64,000 bases of DNA from NCBI GenBank assembly GCA_005656395.1, contig SRSI01000068.1:310001-374000 (forward strand), written 5' to 3'. The notes under the pieces are model-generated. The model was given only the letters and a program-made list of their open reading frames with translations, did not search any database and was not told the origin of the DNA. Of this stretch, positions 36,392 through 47,600 are shown piece after piece. The DNA is from Strongyloides papillosus (Eukaryota; Nematoda; Chromadorea; Rhabditida; Strongyloididae). Position 1 is the first letter of the stretch. The number at the start of each line of letters is the position of its first letter. The position numbers were made by a program, and so were the translations under genes.

Positions 36392-36989
36392 ATGACGGAA
36401 TTACCTAGAATCTACTACAATAAGGATGAGTATTTCGAAACAGCGAATGGAAATAGGATTGCTAAAAATTGCAATCTTCTAGGTAGTGTAAATATAATTC
36501 TGAATGGGAAAGTTACTGTGATGGATCATTGTACATTACGTGGTGATCTTAATATGATAAGAATAGGAATGTTCAGTGTAGTTCGTGAAAACTGTATTAT
36601 CAGGCCAAGTTATAAATTATATAGAAAGGGATTGATGTTTTATACCATTCAAATCGGATCTAATGTCTTTATTGAAGAGGTATAACTTGATTTTCATTAT
36701 AATAATTAATCTTTTTTAGAATTGCGTGATAATGTCCATCCATATGGGTGCATATGTATTTGTCGGTAAAAATTGCGTAATAGGAAGAGGTGTCCATATA
36801 AAAGAATGTTGTCAAATATTGCCGAATAGTGTAATTCCGGCAAATGCAATATTCCCACCTTTTAGTGTTATTGGAGGTAATCCAGCAAAAGTTGTCGGTG
36901 AAACACCTAAAAATTTCCAATATATGATGATGGAAATGACACAGGAATTTTATGAGAAATTTACTGCTAAACAACTTGGCCAATTGTAA
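36392..36989 (+). CDS. dnc-5: Dynactin subunit 5 (p25)
   Basis: Exons 36392-36679 and 36720-36989 (intron 40 nt) encode 185 aa, matching dynactin p25 (about 182 aa). The start (RIYYNKDEYFETANGNRIA) and the hexapeptide-repeat left-handed beta-helix (for example CNLLGSVNIILNGKVTVMDH, GAYVFVGKNCVIGRG, VIPANAIFPPFSVIGGNPA) are diagnostic. p25 sits at the pointed end of dynactin and helps select cargo for dynein. It starts 253 nt after Arp3 on the same strand, so co-transcription is possible. The symbol is by homology and should be confirmed. Confidence 0.9.
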
Positions 36990-37320
36990 ATAATAACTAT
37001 CCTTTGTTATGTTTTGTATAATATATTAATTTAAAGGAAAAATTCCACTTGTACTTTATTGTGGAGCTTTATTGTTAATGAGAAAATTTGAATATTTTCA
37101 AGTATAATTTATAATTTTAATGGTATTTCAATAAAGATACTTTTGTTTATACCCATTTGACTGTTCGCTTTTATATTTTTGTAGAACTCTTGTTTTAAAA
37201 TAGAAAAGTGTGTACAGAACTTTAGTTCATCGTCGATGTCTTCGTTGGAAATCCTGTTCACTTTTACCATGACAATTTAAGAGTCCCGTGTAGAAATAAA
37301 ATTATTTTTAGTGTCTTAAC
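36990..37320. other. Short intergenic gap
   Basis: 331 nt between the dynactin p25 and orphan genes; AT-rich, with no feature beyond an acceptor-like AG at 37310-37311. Confidence 0.5.
37310..37311 (+). other. Possible trans-splice acceptor of orphan gene
   Basis: ATTATTTTTAG ends nine nucleotides before the ATG at 37321. Confidence 0.45.
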
Positions 37321-37899
37321 ATGTCCCAAGAAAATTCATCGTTGATAAAATTTACTCCTACTTTGCCATTTCCTACAAACACAATACCGACTTGCTATGT
37401 AGAATGTCAGGATGAAAATTCTAATGAATACGAATATCAGGAGTATCCACCACATATTTTTGAAATTGCAAAGAAAGCTGCAGTTAAAAGGAAGATAATG
37501 AGAGAACTGAAATCTTGGTTAGTCTCTCATGACACTATGATGAATTGTTACGAAAATGATCATGAGGGATGGCAACGATTTCCACTTAGACGCAAATCAA
37601 CACCTGAAGACATGGAGTACATGGACCAAATAACAAGTTCTTCCTACTTGGACGAGATATTCGAGAAGAACAAGGATTACTTTTTTGTAGACGATTGGAG
37701 AGATCTCATTTCTGTAAAGTCAGTGCCAAGTCCCAGAGAGGATTGTAATGTATATGTGGAGAGTTTTGGGAAATCAGCAGAAAGACTTAATGATCATGAT
37801 CCTCAGCAATTTTATATTAAAACATTAGAAAGTATCTCAGAGAGTAGATGTTACAATTTTTTCAGTATCCCAAAACCTTCTGTACTAACATATTTCTAA
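37321..37899 (+). CDS. Orphan single-exon protein
   Basis: One exon of 192 aa. No family was recognised. A basic helix lies near residues 49-67 (EIAKKAAVKRKIMRELKSWL). The remainder is acidic and aromatic, with several Trp/Tyr (EGWQRFPLRR, FFVDDWRDL). There is no signal peptide or membrane segment. Balanced composition and codon use, and a trans-splice-like acceptor just upstream, support it as a real gene. Its place between dynactin p25 and thymidine kinase may reflect a shared transcript only. Confidence 0.7.
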   Translation: MSQENSSLIKFTPTLPFPTNTIPTCYVECQDENSNEYEYQEYPPHIFEIAKKAAVKRKIMRELKSWLVSHDTMMNCYENDHEGWQRFPLRRKSTPEDMEYMDQITSSSYLDEIFEKNKDYFFVDDWRDLISVKSVPSPREDCNVYVESFGKSAERLNDHDPQQFYIKTLESISESRCYNFFSIPKPSVLTYF

Positions 37900-38601
37900 G
37901 GAATACTTTTTTATTTTAATATTTTGTATATGTAGTAAAGTTATTTGTTACTGGTACCTTAATAATAATAAATATTTATTTGTAGACGTTACTCAATATT
38001 TTGCGCTTTTTTCCTATAGGATAAACAATATTCAAATTTACAAATACGCATTGATAAAACACACGCAAGAAGTTTTTTATTCCATTTTAAAGAAGAAAAA
38101 ACTTATTCCGAGGAGGGAAAGGACATTATAAAAATAGACTATAAAAGGTTTGAATATTAATTTAGTGAAATTTGCTATGTCTGTACATTTTGGAAATTTG
38201 ATATATTTTGGCGGAAAGTTTACTAGAACAATGTAATACCTACATAATTTGCACTTAATCACAACCATTTTTTCAATATTCCATTTCTATGAAAGTATTT
38301 TAATTGTCAATTTGATTTAATTTTATGGAAATTAATTTATTAAATCTTATGTGAACTACTTTATATTCCACCATAAAATATAAATTATATCTTATGATTA
38401 AAATTTCATTACCATTTTTGTATCTAGTCTACTTTTGTTGTTTAAATGTTCATAAAATTGCTAGATAATTTTTGGCGGTAGATGATAATGATGACATATG
38501 CTATGTGTTTTACTCGTTTTATAGGTACCTTGTTGCGTATAAAATTTTATGTTGATTTGATAATTTTGTCCTAAGATTACTTTAGTCTTATTTTAGAAAT
38601 C
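37900..38601. other. Intergenic, orphan gene to thymidine kinase
   Basis: About 700 nt with no gene seen. A purine-rich patch at about 38,090-38,140 is less AT-rich. A branch of short reverse frames lacks support. Confidence 0.5.
38595..38596 (+). other. Possible trans-splice acceptor of thymidine kinase
   Basis: TCTTATTTTAG ends five nucleotides before the ATG at 38602. Confidence 0.5.
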
Positions 38602-39368
38602 ATGGAGCTATTTAACTACAACGGCAATGGAATGATTCATTTAATCGTCGGCCCAATGTTTAGTGGAAAATCGTGAGTTAATTTGCATAGTATTTTTAAC
38701 ATTACCTTTTTAGGACTGAGTTATTCCGTCTCACCAATAGACATATTCTTGCTAGTAAGTCAGTAATCATCGTGAAGTATGAAAAAGATAACCGTTATGA
38801 TGAGGAGCTAGCATCAACACATGATAAAAAGACAATGAAAGCAATAGGGGCATTACATTTAAAAAATATACTAGATAAAATCAAGAACTATGATGTTATT
38901 GGGATTGATGAGGGACAATTTGTGAGTAGAATATATGATTACTCTTTTATTTTGTGCTTTTAGTTTGATGACATAGTTGAGGTTAGTGAATTCCTGGCAA
39001 ATTGTGGGAAAATTGTGATAGTAGCCGCTCTGGATGGAGATTTCCAACGTCGTCCTTTTAAAACTATCATAAATTTATACCCACTCTGTGAAAAGATTGA
39101 AAAATTACATGCCGTCTGTCGGTCATGTGGTGGTTTCGCTTCCTTTACATTTAGAACTATTCTGAACTCTGAAATTGAAGTCATTGGTGGTGAAGACATC
39201 TACAAAGCTGTTTGTAGAGTGTGTTATTTAAAATTCAAGGATGAATTGAATGCCAAGCAAAAAGAAATGAAAATCTACAAAGAAATGTTAAACAAAGAGC
39301 GTTTTACCAATGAAATTCTTTGTTCCACAAATGACAATGAAAATCTAGATCCAGCAATGTGTGCTTAG
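38602..39368 (+). CDS. Thymidine kinase (TK1 type)
   Basis: Exons 38602-38672, 38714-38921 and 38964-39368 (introns 41 and 42 nt, both with GTGAGT donors) encode 227 aa. The P-loop GPMFSGKSTELFR spans the first splice site. The magnesium-site IDEGQFFDD spans the second. The lasso/zinc region has CRSC and CRVC pairs, and GDFQRRPF is typical of type II thymidine kinases. It phosphorylates thymidine to dTMP in the cytosolic salvage pathway. The C-terminal tail is short, with no obvious KEN box. Convergent with the methionine aminopeptidase gene. Confidence 0.92.
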
Positions 39369-39629
39369 AAGTTTCAAAGACCACTACACAACTAATAAAT
39401 AATATTATTCATTACATTGAGGTCATTATTTTCCCCGATGTATATCTTTTTTGTAAAATTGATGTTAGTTAAATTTCCATTATCCTTTCTTTAAATTTAT
39501 TGATAGTAAAAATGAAGATCATTGACCTTAATATCTTGACATAAACATAGGAAATTCGCTAAGATAAAGAATATTTACTACAAAAAAACATTAATTAGAA
39601 AGATAAATAAAAACAAAATGGTAGAACAA

Positions 39630-40709
39630 TCAAAGCCCAAGTTGATCCATAAACCAAGGACGTTTTTTGTCTCGTTCTGTTAATATTTCATAACCATCAT
39701 CTGTGACAAGGATCATGTGCTCAAATTGAGCAGAATTTTTTCCATTTAATGTAGCGACAGTCCAGTTATCAGGCCAATGGATAGCTTTTGAAGATCCAAT
39801 ACATAACATGGGTTCTATTGTAAAACAGTGTCCAGCTTTCATGGTACCTTTTTTGGTATTTTTATAGTGTCTAATTCTTGGTGTTGTATGGAATAATCTA
39901 TGACATCCATGGCCCTCATATTCTTTAACAGTTTTTAATTTTCCTTTCTCAGCAATTGTTTGTATGGCGTTTCCAATTTCATTGTATTTGGCTCCTGGTT
40001 TGATTGTTTTTATTGATTCCATTAAACATTCGTAGGTTGTTGAGACGAGATGAATGTCTTCTTCATTTAGTGGTTTTGATACGAAAAATGTTTCATTAAG
40101 ATCCCCATGAAAACCATTTTTATATACAGTAACATCAACATTACATAGATCCCCTTCTTTAAGTTTGTAGTCATCAGGAATACCATGACAAATGATTTCA
40201 TTTACTGATGTACATACAGATTTGGGAAATTTATAGTAATTTAATGGAGATGGATAACACTCGTTTTCAATACACATTTCATGAACAAGAATATCAATAT
40301 CATTAGTTTCAATTCCGACATCTATTATTTTAGCTACTTCATCTAAAATTTTCCTCCCTAATTTGGCGGAAACTCGAACTCCCTCAATTTCTTCATCATC
40401 TAGTACCTTAAAATATCAATAAATCATAAAATATTAAATTACTTTTATTTTTTTGCTGTCCTGTAATCTCTCTTCTTCCTCACAAATGCCATTTATATCA
40501 TTAGCGTAGTCAGGTCTCTGAATGTTACTGGGAATAATATTCTTTTTATAAACTTTCCCTCTTTTTGTGTTGCCCGTATATCGAAAGTCTTTAAATAACT
40601 CAGAATACATCTGTTTCTGAAGCATTAAATTAGATAAAATTGAACGTGATTTAGATATTTCATATGACAAACTGTCTTTAAGTAATTTATCATCTATTTT
40701 AGTAGTCAT
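39630..40709 (-). CDS. map-1: Methionine aminopeptidase 1, lacking the zinc-finger N-terminus
   Basis: Minus-strand exons 40709-40443 and 40406-39630 (intron 36 nt) encode 347 aa. The MetAP1 landmarks are RPDYA, CYPSPLNYYKFPKSVCTS, VNEIICHGIPD, VDVTVYKNGFHGDLNETFF, GHGCHRLFH, FTIEPM and AQFEH. These include the two Asp, one His and two Glu metal ligands and the His of CHG. The enzyme removes the initiator Met from new proteins. The first 65 residues contain no cysteines, so the Cys/His zinc-finger module that precedes RPDYA in typical eukaryotic MetAP1 and docks on ribosomes is absent, unless an upstream exon was missed. GHGCH has Cys where Ile is usual. Confidence 0.92.
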
Positions 40710-41589
40710 ATTTAAGAATACTTTTAAATATATTTTAAAAATTTTTAAATAATTGGTATAACGATGAAGTTAGAAAGTAAATAGTAGTTGTAAGACTAAA
40801 TTATTCTAAGTTCATAAGTACTAAATAATTTACTAAAACTTTATGTGTAAAATGACATCTAAATTAAACACTTTTTTATATTTATTTTTCTTTGTGGACA
40901 TGTTCAACATTAAATATAGTATTTTAATATATTGGATTTCATAATATAATATACCCTAATTGATATGATAAAAAAATGTTCACACGTTAAAAACTGTTTA
41001 AAAATTAAAATTTAATAATCAACTAAAAAAATACACAAAACCACGAAAATAGAAATATTTTTTGCTGTGATAATTAATGATGTATTTTTATTGCAGAAAA
41101 TGAGGAGAAAATTTCGAAATTAACCAACTAATATGAGTTTTGAAATAAGCGAACACTTTTTTTCGTCGCTAAATAGTAATTTTTTCCGTGTATATTTTGT
41201 CAATAACTAAAATTAAACGGGTAAAAATGAATGGGAAACATTCCACGATTAATATAAATTATGTTGATTCTTTAAAACACCAAAAAAAATTTTTTTTTGC
41301 ATTTAGATATTTTTCTTTCACACTTATACGATTAAAGGAGGCAATTTTTCTTCTCAAAAGTCTTTGGTATAAAATTGAACGACATATCAAGGAAGACTTA
41401 TACCACATCGAGGAGAATATCTCCACTCCACCAGCAAAAGGAATAAAATTAATAATTTCCCACATTTTTTAATAGTGCAAATATCGTAAAAAAGGATTTA
41501 TTAACATATAAATTATACAACGAAATCTTTGATCTTTCATTCGTTAAAATATAACAAAAAAAAATCATAGTAGATTAATAGAATTCCAA
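40710..41589. other. Intergenic with an uncertain small ORF pair
   Basis: About 880 nt between two minus-strand genes. At 41.19-41.47 kb the sequence is open on both strands and less AT-rich (see separate entry). No other feature is seen. Confidence 0.45.
41227..41472 (+). CDS. Possible small protein, strand uncertain
   Basis: A plus frame from ATG 41227 gives 81 codons (ending TPPAKGIKLIISHIF). The minus strand is also open from 41465 to 41259 (MWEIINFIPFAGGVEIF). Less AT-rich composition and sensible residues suggest that one of them is coding, perhaps as an exon. No family was recognised and no signal peptide is clear. I cannot decide the strand. Confidence 0.25.
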   Translation: MNGKHSTININYVDSLKHQKKFFFAFRYFSFTLIRLKEAIFLLKSLWYKIERHIKEDLYHIEENISTPPAKGIKLIISHIF

Positions 41590-41892
41590 TTAATACCAAT
41601 CATCATTAATATCATCTAACACTACCAGAGTTGAGCGTTTTTTTAATGCTTCTACAACATCTTTCTTTTGTACATACAGCCCCTTTCTATGTTTAGTCAT
41701 TTTAACTGACAATGAAATAAGATTATCAAGGTACTCTGAGAGTGATTCTATTAAAATTGTAGCAATATCATTAGTAATTGTTAAATTTGGTTGAAACATT
41801 GCAGCATACTGTTTAACATTCTCTATTGTAATAATATCCTCCCCAACAGTATACTCTTTTTCATAATTTCTATTTGTATTCTCCATTATCAT
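41590..41892 (-). CDS. Small histone-fold protein (TAF12- or CENP-S-like)
   Basis: A single exon of 100 aa. Residues about 22-85 fit a histone fold: a short helix (IENVKQYAAMF), a long central helix (IATILIESLSEYLDNLISLSVKMTKHRKG), a short strand and a last helix (VQKKDVVEALKKR). The KHRK then KKDV spacing resembles TFIID subunit TAF12; the fold and size also suit CENP-S/MHF1. A nuclear role in transcription or centromere/repair complexes is inferred from the fold only. The gene lies in the same orientation as and 364 nt downstream of the BRICHOS-like gene. Confidence 0.65.
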   Translation of the reverse strand: MIMENTNRNYEKEYTVGEDIITIENVKQYAAMFQPNLTITNDIATILIESLSEYLDNLISLSVKMTKHRKGLYVQKKDVVEALKKRSTLVVLDDINDDWY

Positions 41893-42256
41893 TAAAAAAA
41901 TATATATTTGTGAAATAGGGTGACGAAATTTGACTAAATAAACTAAAAACTAATGTACTTATGCTTATAATAGCAAAATGTGACATGAGAAATTTGTGAA
42001 TCATACATGCAATGAGAACTCTAAGATCGCTTTATAGTTACATTATTTCGATAAAAGTTTATGTGAAAATAATTTTTTATTAATCTTATACAATTAAACT
42101 ATTAGAGTGCTTTAATGATATTATATTGTCATTTAATGAAAAACTTATCATTAAATGTATGAATTTCATCGTATAATAGACATTTTATATTTAATTGAAT
42201 TGTAAGTAAGTGAGGTAAATTATTTAAAAAAATATTAGATCTATAAAATGTTTATA
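41893..42256. other. Short intergenic gap
   Basis: 364 nt between two minus-strand genes; AT-rich, nothing seen. Confidence 0.5.
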
Positions 42257-44689
42257 TTAATAACCTGCTAAAGGATTTTTTAGATTATGATTTGATTGAC
42301 TATATTGAGCCATTCCTGGTGAAAGATTGTTATTATTGTTGTTAAAATTATTCATGGATTGAGAAGGAGAATCGAATTGAGAGTTGGGTAAGTAGTTTCC
42401 ATTATTTTGTGGATTTTGTCCATTGTATTGATTTCTTAAAAGATATTGTACAGTGTTATGGTCATTATTTTCTGATGACTGTGTGTTATATGAAGGCCCA
42501 ACAGAATTTTGTTGTTTCATTTGATTGAATTGCTGCCTCATTTGTTGGTGAATGTCGGCTACACCACTTTGTAAATTATCCATACCATCACTTACTCCTT
42601 GTCCCACAGATTGACCAAATGATTGCAAATTTGTTCTTGCATTTTGACCGAAATTTTGTAGTCCCTGTCCAGCACTATCGATACCACTAGATATAGTTTG
42701 TCTCATATCGCTTATACCTGTTTCGATGTTACTTCCAAAACGTTGGAAACCGCCACCAACTGATTGGATTCCACGGCCTAAGGTTTCTTGGATACCCTGT
42801 GCTTGATTAACACCTGTGTTAAATGTTTCTTTAGCACCAGACCAAATATTTGATGTTGTATTTGTTATTTGTTCAACAATACTATTAGGATTTACAGAAA
42901 TCCATTTTGATTCAGGGTGAGTATTGTTAATATTATTTCGTGTCACAATATTTGTTTGACCATTTTGTTGAGGGTTGTATTGATTATATAAACCATTTTG
43001 TGGATTATTGTTTTGTTGATTATTATAATAGGGAGTACCAATTGAGCCACCACCCATTCCGTTATTATAATTACTTGATTGTCCATTTCCATTGTTAAAC
43101 TGTTGTTGTTGATTAGGGTATAATTGTGAATTAACACCAAATTGGCCAATATTACCATTATATCCTTGCCCTCCATATCTCTGACTATTTTGGTTACCGT
43201 TAAATTGGTTGTTTTGTGGATTTCCAACAAATTGACCATTTCCATAATTACTCCCCATTTGAGGATTTGTAGAGTAAGGGATATTTTGAACATTACCATT
43301 AAATTGGTATGAAGAAAATTGAGGATTATTGAGATTTGGATTAACATTATTTGTATTATAACCTTGAGCAAATGTTTGCCACTCTGGAACGAAGAAGTAA
43401 AAACACATACGGTTGAGGATATTTAACTTGGATTGACTTTGAATTAAGTCGTTTTCAATACCATATTCAGGGAGACAGAAATCAAAACAATCTGTACATT
43501 TTAAATTCTTTTGATTTGAACCAACACTTTTCAATTCAACTAGTCTGGCTCCATTACATTCTGGAATTCCTGGATTAACGTAACTGACTTGTAAGACATT
43601 ATTAACATTCTGTGGAACGTAATGCCATTGTTCTTCCCATCCAGTTGTTTGGGATGTTAGTGATTGGGAATTATGTGCTGCTTTTCGTAACTCAGAGATA
43701 TCTTTTAATTTATCACTTCCAAACGACATAACGAAACAATATAGTGTTCTTGAACCATTTTTTAATAATGGGTCATATATAATAGCTTTTTTTGTTTTAA
43801 AATCATATACAGTTACGTAATTTCCTTTAAAGGGTACACGACCAGACATATCAAATCTAGCCTGATCATTACTATCGTCGATAGTTAATTTAATGCTAGT
43901 TGCTTCCACAATTCCAGAACTTCTTAAAGAAAGTGGTGGAGCCCATTGGAAACTAAATTCTCTTTGGTAACTAGGTATTAAAACGGCACATAGAACTACA
44001 GCTACAATAATAGCTATAACAAATAGGAAACAACAAATGCCACAACAAGCTCTTTGATTCCTTCTTAGAAATCCCAAAAACTCTTGTAACCTATTTCTTT
44101 TAGGTACATTTGATGTTAGACTGTCTTTAGAATTTTTAGAGTGATTAGAACTAAATGGCTGAGTTGAAGAGTGTACAGAATGTATACTTTTACTTCTATC
44201 TCTTTCATCAGTAGATACAGATGGTGTTTTAATTTTAACTTCACGTTGTGGATGATGAATTGCTGTAGAGGCAATACTTGTTGCTGGGTATGGTGAATAT
44301 TGAGGTTGTTGTTGTTGAATTCTGGGTCCCTGTGAAGGTTGGCTTTTTACACCATTGCTATAATTATTGTTTATATATGATGTGGTTTGTGATGGATTTG
44401 GATTTCCACTATAACTTGCGTTACTTATATGTGAGACACTTGTTTGTCTTGAAAGATTTGGATTACTCCCATGATCAATATCGTGAGACATTGAATGAGG
44501 GTTCACATTAGAACTCTGTGATGGTATTCCAAAACGTATTGTTCTATCATATCCTGTTGCTGTTGTAACAGTTGAATAGTTTTTCCAATTGTTATTTCTA
44601 TTTAGATTATCAGTTAATGGATCTCCAACAAGAGACAATTGAGCTGTGGCACCACGAGGCTCAGCCTCTAGTTGAGGTACAGATTTCAT
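42257..44689 (-). CDS. BRICHOS-like type II membrane protein with prion-like tail
   Basis: A single exon of 810 aa. Residues 1-200 are Ser/Asn/Gln-rich and basic (cytosolic). A Cys-rich single transmembrane segment lies at about 215-239 (CCGICCFLFVIAIIVAVVLC). A luminal or extracellular region of about 255-400 has BRICHOS-like features: VTVYDFKTKKAIIYD, then TLYCFVMSF, and later paired cysteines (CTDCFDFC). Residues about 440-600 are dominated by Asn, Gln, Gly and Tyr. Residues about 605-715 are amphipathic repeats (for example GRGIQSVGGGFQRFGSNIE) resembling apolipoprotein or perilipin-type helices. BRICHOS domains act as chaperones for aggregation-prone segments of their own precursor, which would suit this tail. 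The assignment is moderate; another type II family is possible. Confidence 0.6.
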   Translation of the reverse strand: MKSVPQLEAEPRGATAQLSLVGDPLTDNLNRNNNWKNYSTVTTATGYDRTIRFGIPSQSSNVNPHSMSHDIDHGSNPNLSRQTSVSHISNASYSGNPNPSQTTSYINNNYSNGVKSQPSQGPRIQQQQPQYSPYPATSIASTAIHHPQREVKIKTPSVSTDERDRSKSIHSVHSSTQPFSSNHSKNSKDSLTSNVPKRNRLQEFLGFLRRNQRACCGICCFLFVIAIIVAVVLCAVLIPSYQREFSFQWAPPLSLRSSGIVEATSIKLTIDDSNDQARFDMSGRVPFKGNYVTVYDFKTKKAIIYDPLLKNGSRTLYCFVMSFGSDKLKDISELRKAAHNSQSLTSQTTGWEEQWHYVPQNVNNVLQVSYVNPGIPECNGARLVELKSVGSNQKNLKCTDCFDFCLPEYGIENDLIQSQSKLNILNRMCFYFFVPEWQTFAQGYNTNNVNPNLNNPQFSSYQFNGNVQNIPYSTNPQMGSNYGNGQFVGNPQNNQFNGNQNSQRYGGQGYNGNIGQFGVNSQLYPNQQQQFNNGNGQSSNYNNGMGGGSIGTPYYNNQQNNNPQNGLYNQYNPQQNGQTNIVTRNNINNTHPESKWISVNPNSIVEQITNTTSNIWSGAKETFNTGVNQAQGIQETLGRGIQSVGGGFQRFGSNIETGISDMRQTISSGIDSAGQGLQNFGQNARTNLQSFGQSVGQGVSDGMDNLQSGVADIHQQMRQQFNQMKQQNSVGPSYNTQSSENNDHNTVQYLLRNQYNGQNPQNNGNYLPNSQFDSPSQSMNNFNNNNNNLSPGMAQYSQSNHNLKNPLAGY

Positions 44690-47600
44690 AATATTTTTTT
44701 AATTCTAGTAATTTTTTTCTATCTAAAAATAATTAATAGCATAATATTATAGAACGGTAAGTTATTTTAACGGTTAGGGAACGTTATATTTTTATTACAA
44801 TAATTTACATAAAAATACTACAAATATAAAAGTTTAATGTTAAAAGTTTGTGATATAATATAGTTTAACCATTTACCTCAAGAGGTGTGTTATTTGCAGA
44901 AGAGACCAAGAAGCTTATCAGTATATACAAATATATCCACCAATCTGTTGTTCTAATAAACTGTAATATATAAAAGGTAACACAAACCCTCTTTTCTTCT
45001 TCCTCTAATTATTATATTAAGGTAAACCATCATAACATTTTGTTCATATATACAAAGAAGATAGCTGGTTCAATCTCTTTCTATAATGGGGATAAAGGTA
45101 CCCCTTATCATTGCGCACTCCCCTCGTATACGTTACTTTGGGAACACTCTTCTCTCTAAAGAAGTGAGCTAATTCAAATAATTGAAAGTACAAAATGGTC
45201 ATTTTATGTGTATAATTGTAATTATGTCGACTCTATATATTCTATAAATTTAATCATTCTTCAATCTCTTGTTTTGGTGCCTTTCGCATTATATATGGGG
45301 TACAAACTCAATCTACTAGTAGTAGTTATATTAACCGTTCTGATTTTAAAAAGACACTAGAGTATAAATTTTATAAGCATATAAGAAGTGAGTAAAGAAA
45401 ACTATCCACCTGTAAAGTTTATTTAATGCCAGGGATCTTTTTAACAGAAGTAAAAATATCTTATAATTTTACAACAATAACATTGTTTACAAAACTCTTT
45501 TGTCTTTTGTAAAATTCCATTTCAAGTCAAATACTTTTTGTCTGGTACAAATAAATACTGTCTTCTCAATAATTTAACTAAATAAAGTCAAATTATTGAA
45601 ATTTAAATAAAGAAGTTTTAAAAACAATTATAATGGTGTTGAAAAGAGTTTATTAACTGTTTTTGATTTTCAATGAGAAAAACACATGAATACCATTTTA
45701 TCATAAAAAATGCATGTGTTGTTTGAAAGAATGATACATAATAATTGTATTATCATGATAATATGACACCTCATAAAAATATAGTACAACTACATTTTAA
45801 TGAACTCTTATGTTAAATTTACAATTAAAATTTATCCTTTCCTTTTTAATTGTTATATTTATGGTAAAAATTGCAAATGAACTAGAAGCAGAAGAAATTT
45901 CATTAATAAATTCAAGAAGACAAAACCACTAATAAGAGCTTTTATTAATTTGATCAAAGATAAATTTCAAGTTTGGTATAATTGTTGAGACAAGTAATCC
46001 AAAATACTTGTAGTAATTGTTTATAAAAGCTCCTTAATGTCCTTAATCATAAAATAAACAATGACATAATGGTCATCACATATCATGGGAATACAAATTA
46101 AATTTGAAGTTGAGTAACTTAATAAATTTTAACATTATATTAATTTAATTAAATTTTTAACACAAAAGTAATATGAATCCTATCTTCAATAAATTGTACA
46201 TGTAAAATGATTTCATAAATAATTTTTCGCATCTGTTACTTCCTGTTTTCTAATTCTTATTTATAATAAATTTGTAATTTAATAAGATGTTTATTTAATT
46301 TTGACTGCTATAAAAAAGAAATTTTTTATGTTGGTAAATAAAATATTATTTGTCAATACCAAAAAAATAAAAACTCACTAAATCGTGTTAAGAAAACAAA
46401 GCGCGTTTACTCAATAAGTGTGTATCGTTATTTCGATGTAATCATTTTTTAGAAATTTTTCCATATAATTTTTCATTTCTTGTTATTGTTGAAAACCATT
46501 ATTTTATACTTTTAAAAAACTACTTTAAAATGGTTTATTTTTCTTTTTGTCATATTTAGGGAAATAATATACTCATAAATGTTGGGTATACACGATTATT
46601 AGTTTTTAGTACATATGATACGTACTGGAGAATATCATTAACTTTGTTGGATAGGTTTGAAATTAATATTGTAATGTGTTTCAATTAAATTTCTATTTAA
46701 TTTTAACATATAGAAAAAAAATCTCGGGAAATGAAAGTCTTAGTATTTTTTTTCACTGATTTTAAATCGTTATTGATTCACTACCATCATTTTAAAGATT
46801 TGATAGTATATGTCAAACTTATATTGTTTTATAATTTATACAATATTTTAAGAGAGGAAATTCTTTGTCATAACTACCACTTTTAGTTTGGATTATTTAA
46901 CAGAATCTACCTTTAAATAATAAAATTGCGCCTTAATTGTTATTTTCTCATTTCTTTATAACCATGGACGACAGACACATTAAAAAAATACTTTTCTAGA
47001 TGTCATTTTGAAAAATAATTACTTGTGTCATTTTTAGTATTACATTTCCTTTGAGTAAAGTTTATCTACTTAAAATGTGATCTGATATTTTACTATAATA
47101 ACCTAAATGTTCTTAAATATTTATAACAGGATAATGTATCTATACTTTGTGGATAAAAAATTTTTTGCAAATGACAATTAATTTTTATTCTAAAATCCTT
47201 TTTAAATTGTATGAGAAAAAGTCATTATGGACACAATGTATCAATATATTGTAGAGTATCTGTGGGGTAACATTCTACACTCTTTCATTTGAAATAAAGA
47301 ATGTAGCTTTTCTTTAAATGATATTTATTGATGGATATACTTCTGGCCATTCTATATGTAAAATAAATTCTCTATTCTAATTCCTCTTTTTTTTATGAAT
47401 GTTATTTTTTTTTTTAATACATTCATAAAACTTTGAAAGTATACTTTTTGTTAATTTAAATGCGCCATACTATTAAAAATAAATTGCCTCTTTGTTTCTG
47501 TTATTAAGTAATAAAATAGTAATGTAGAATTGTCTGAATATATATAAAATTTATGGTATTAAGATACGTTAAATCAATAAAAATTTAGATAAGGAAGTAT

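Noticed and set aside
45060..45110. tRNA-like T-loop word GGTTCAATC
   Set aside because: No acceptor stem, D-arm or anticodon arm around it; no cloverleaf can be drawn.
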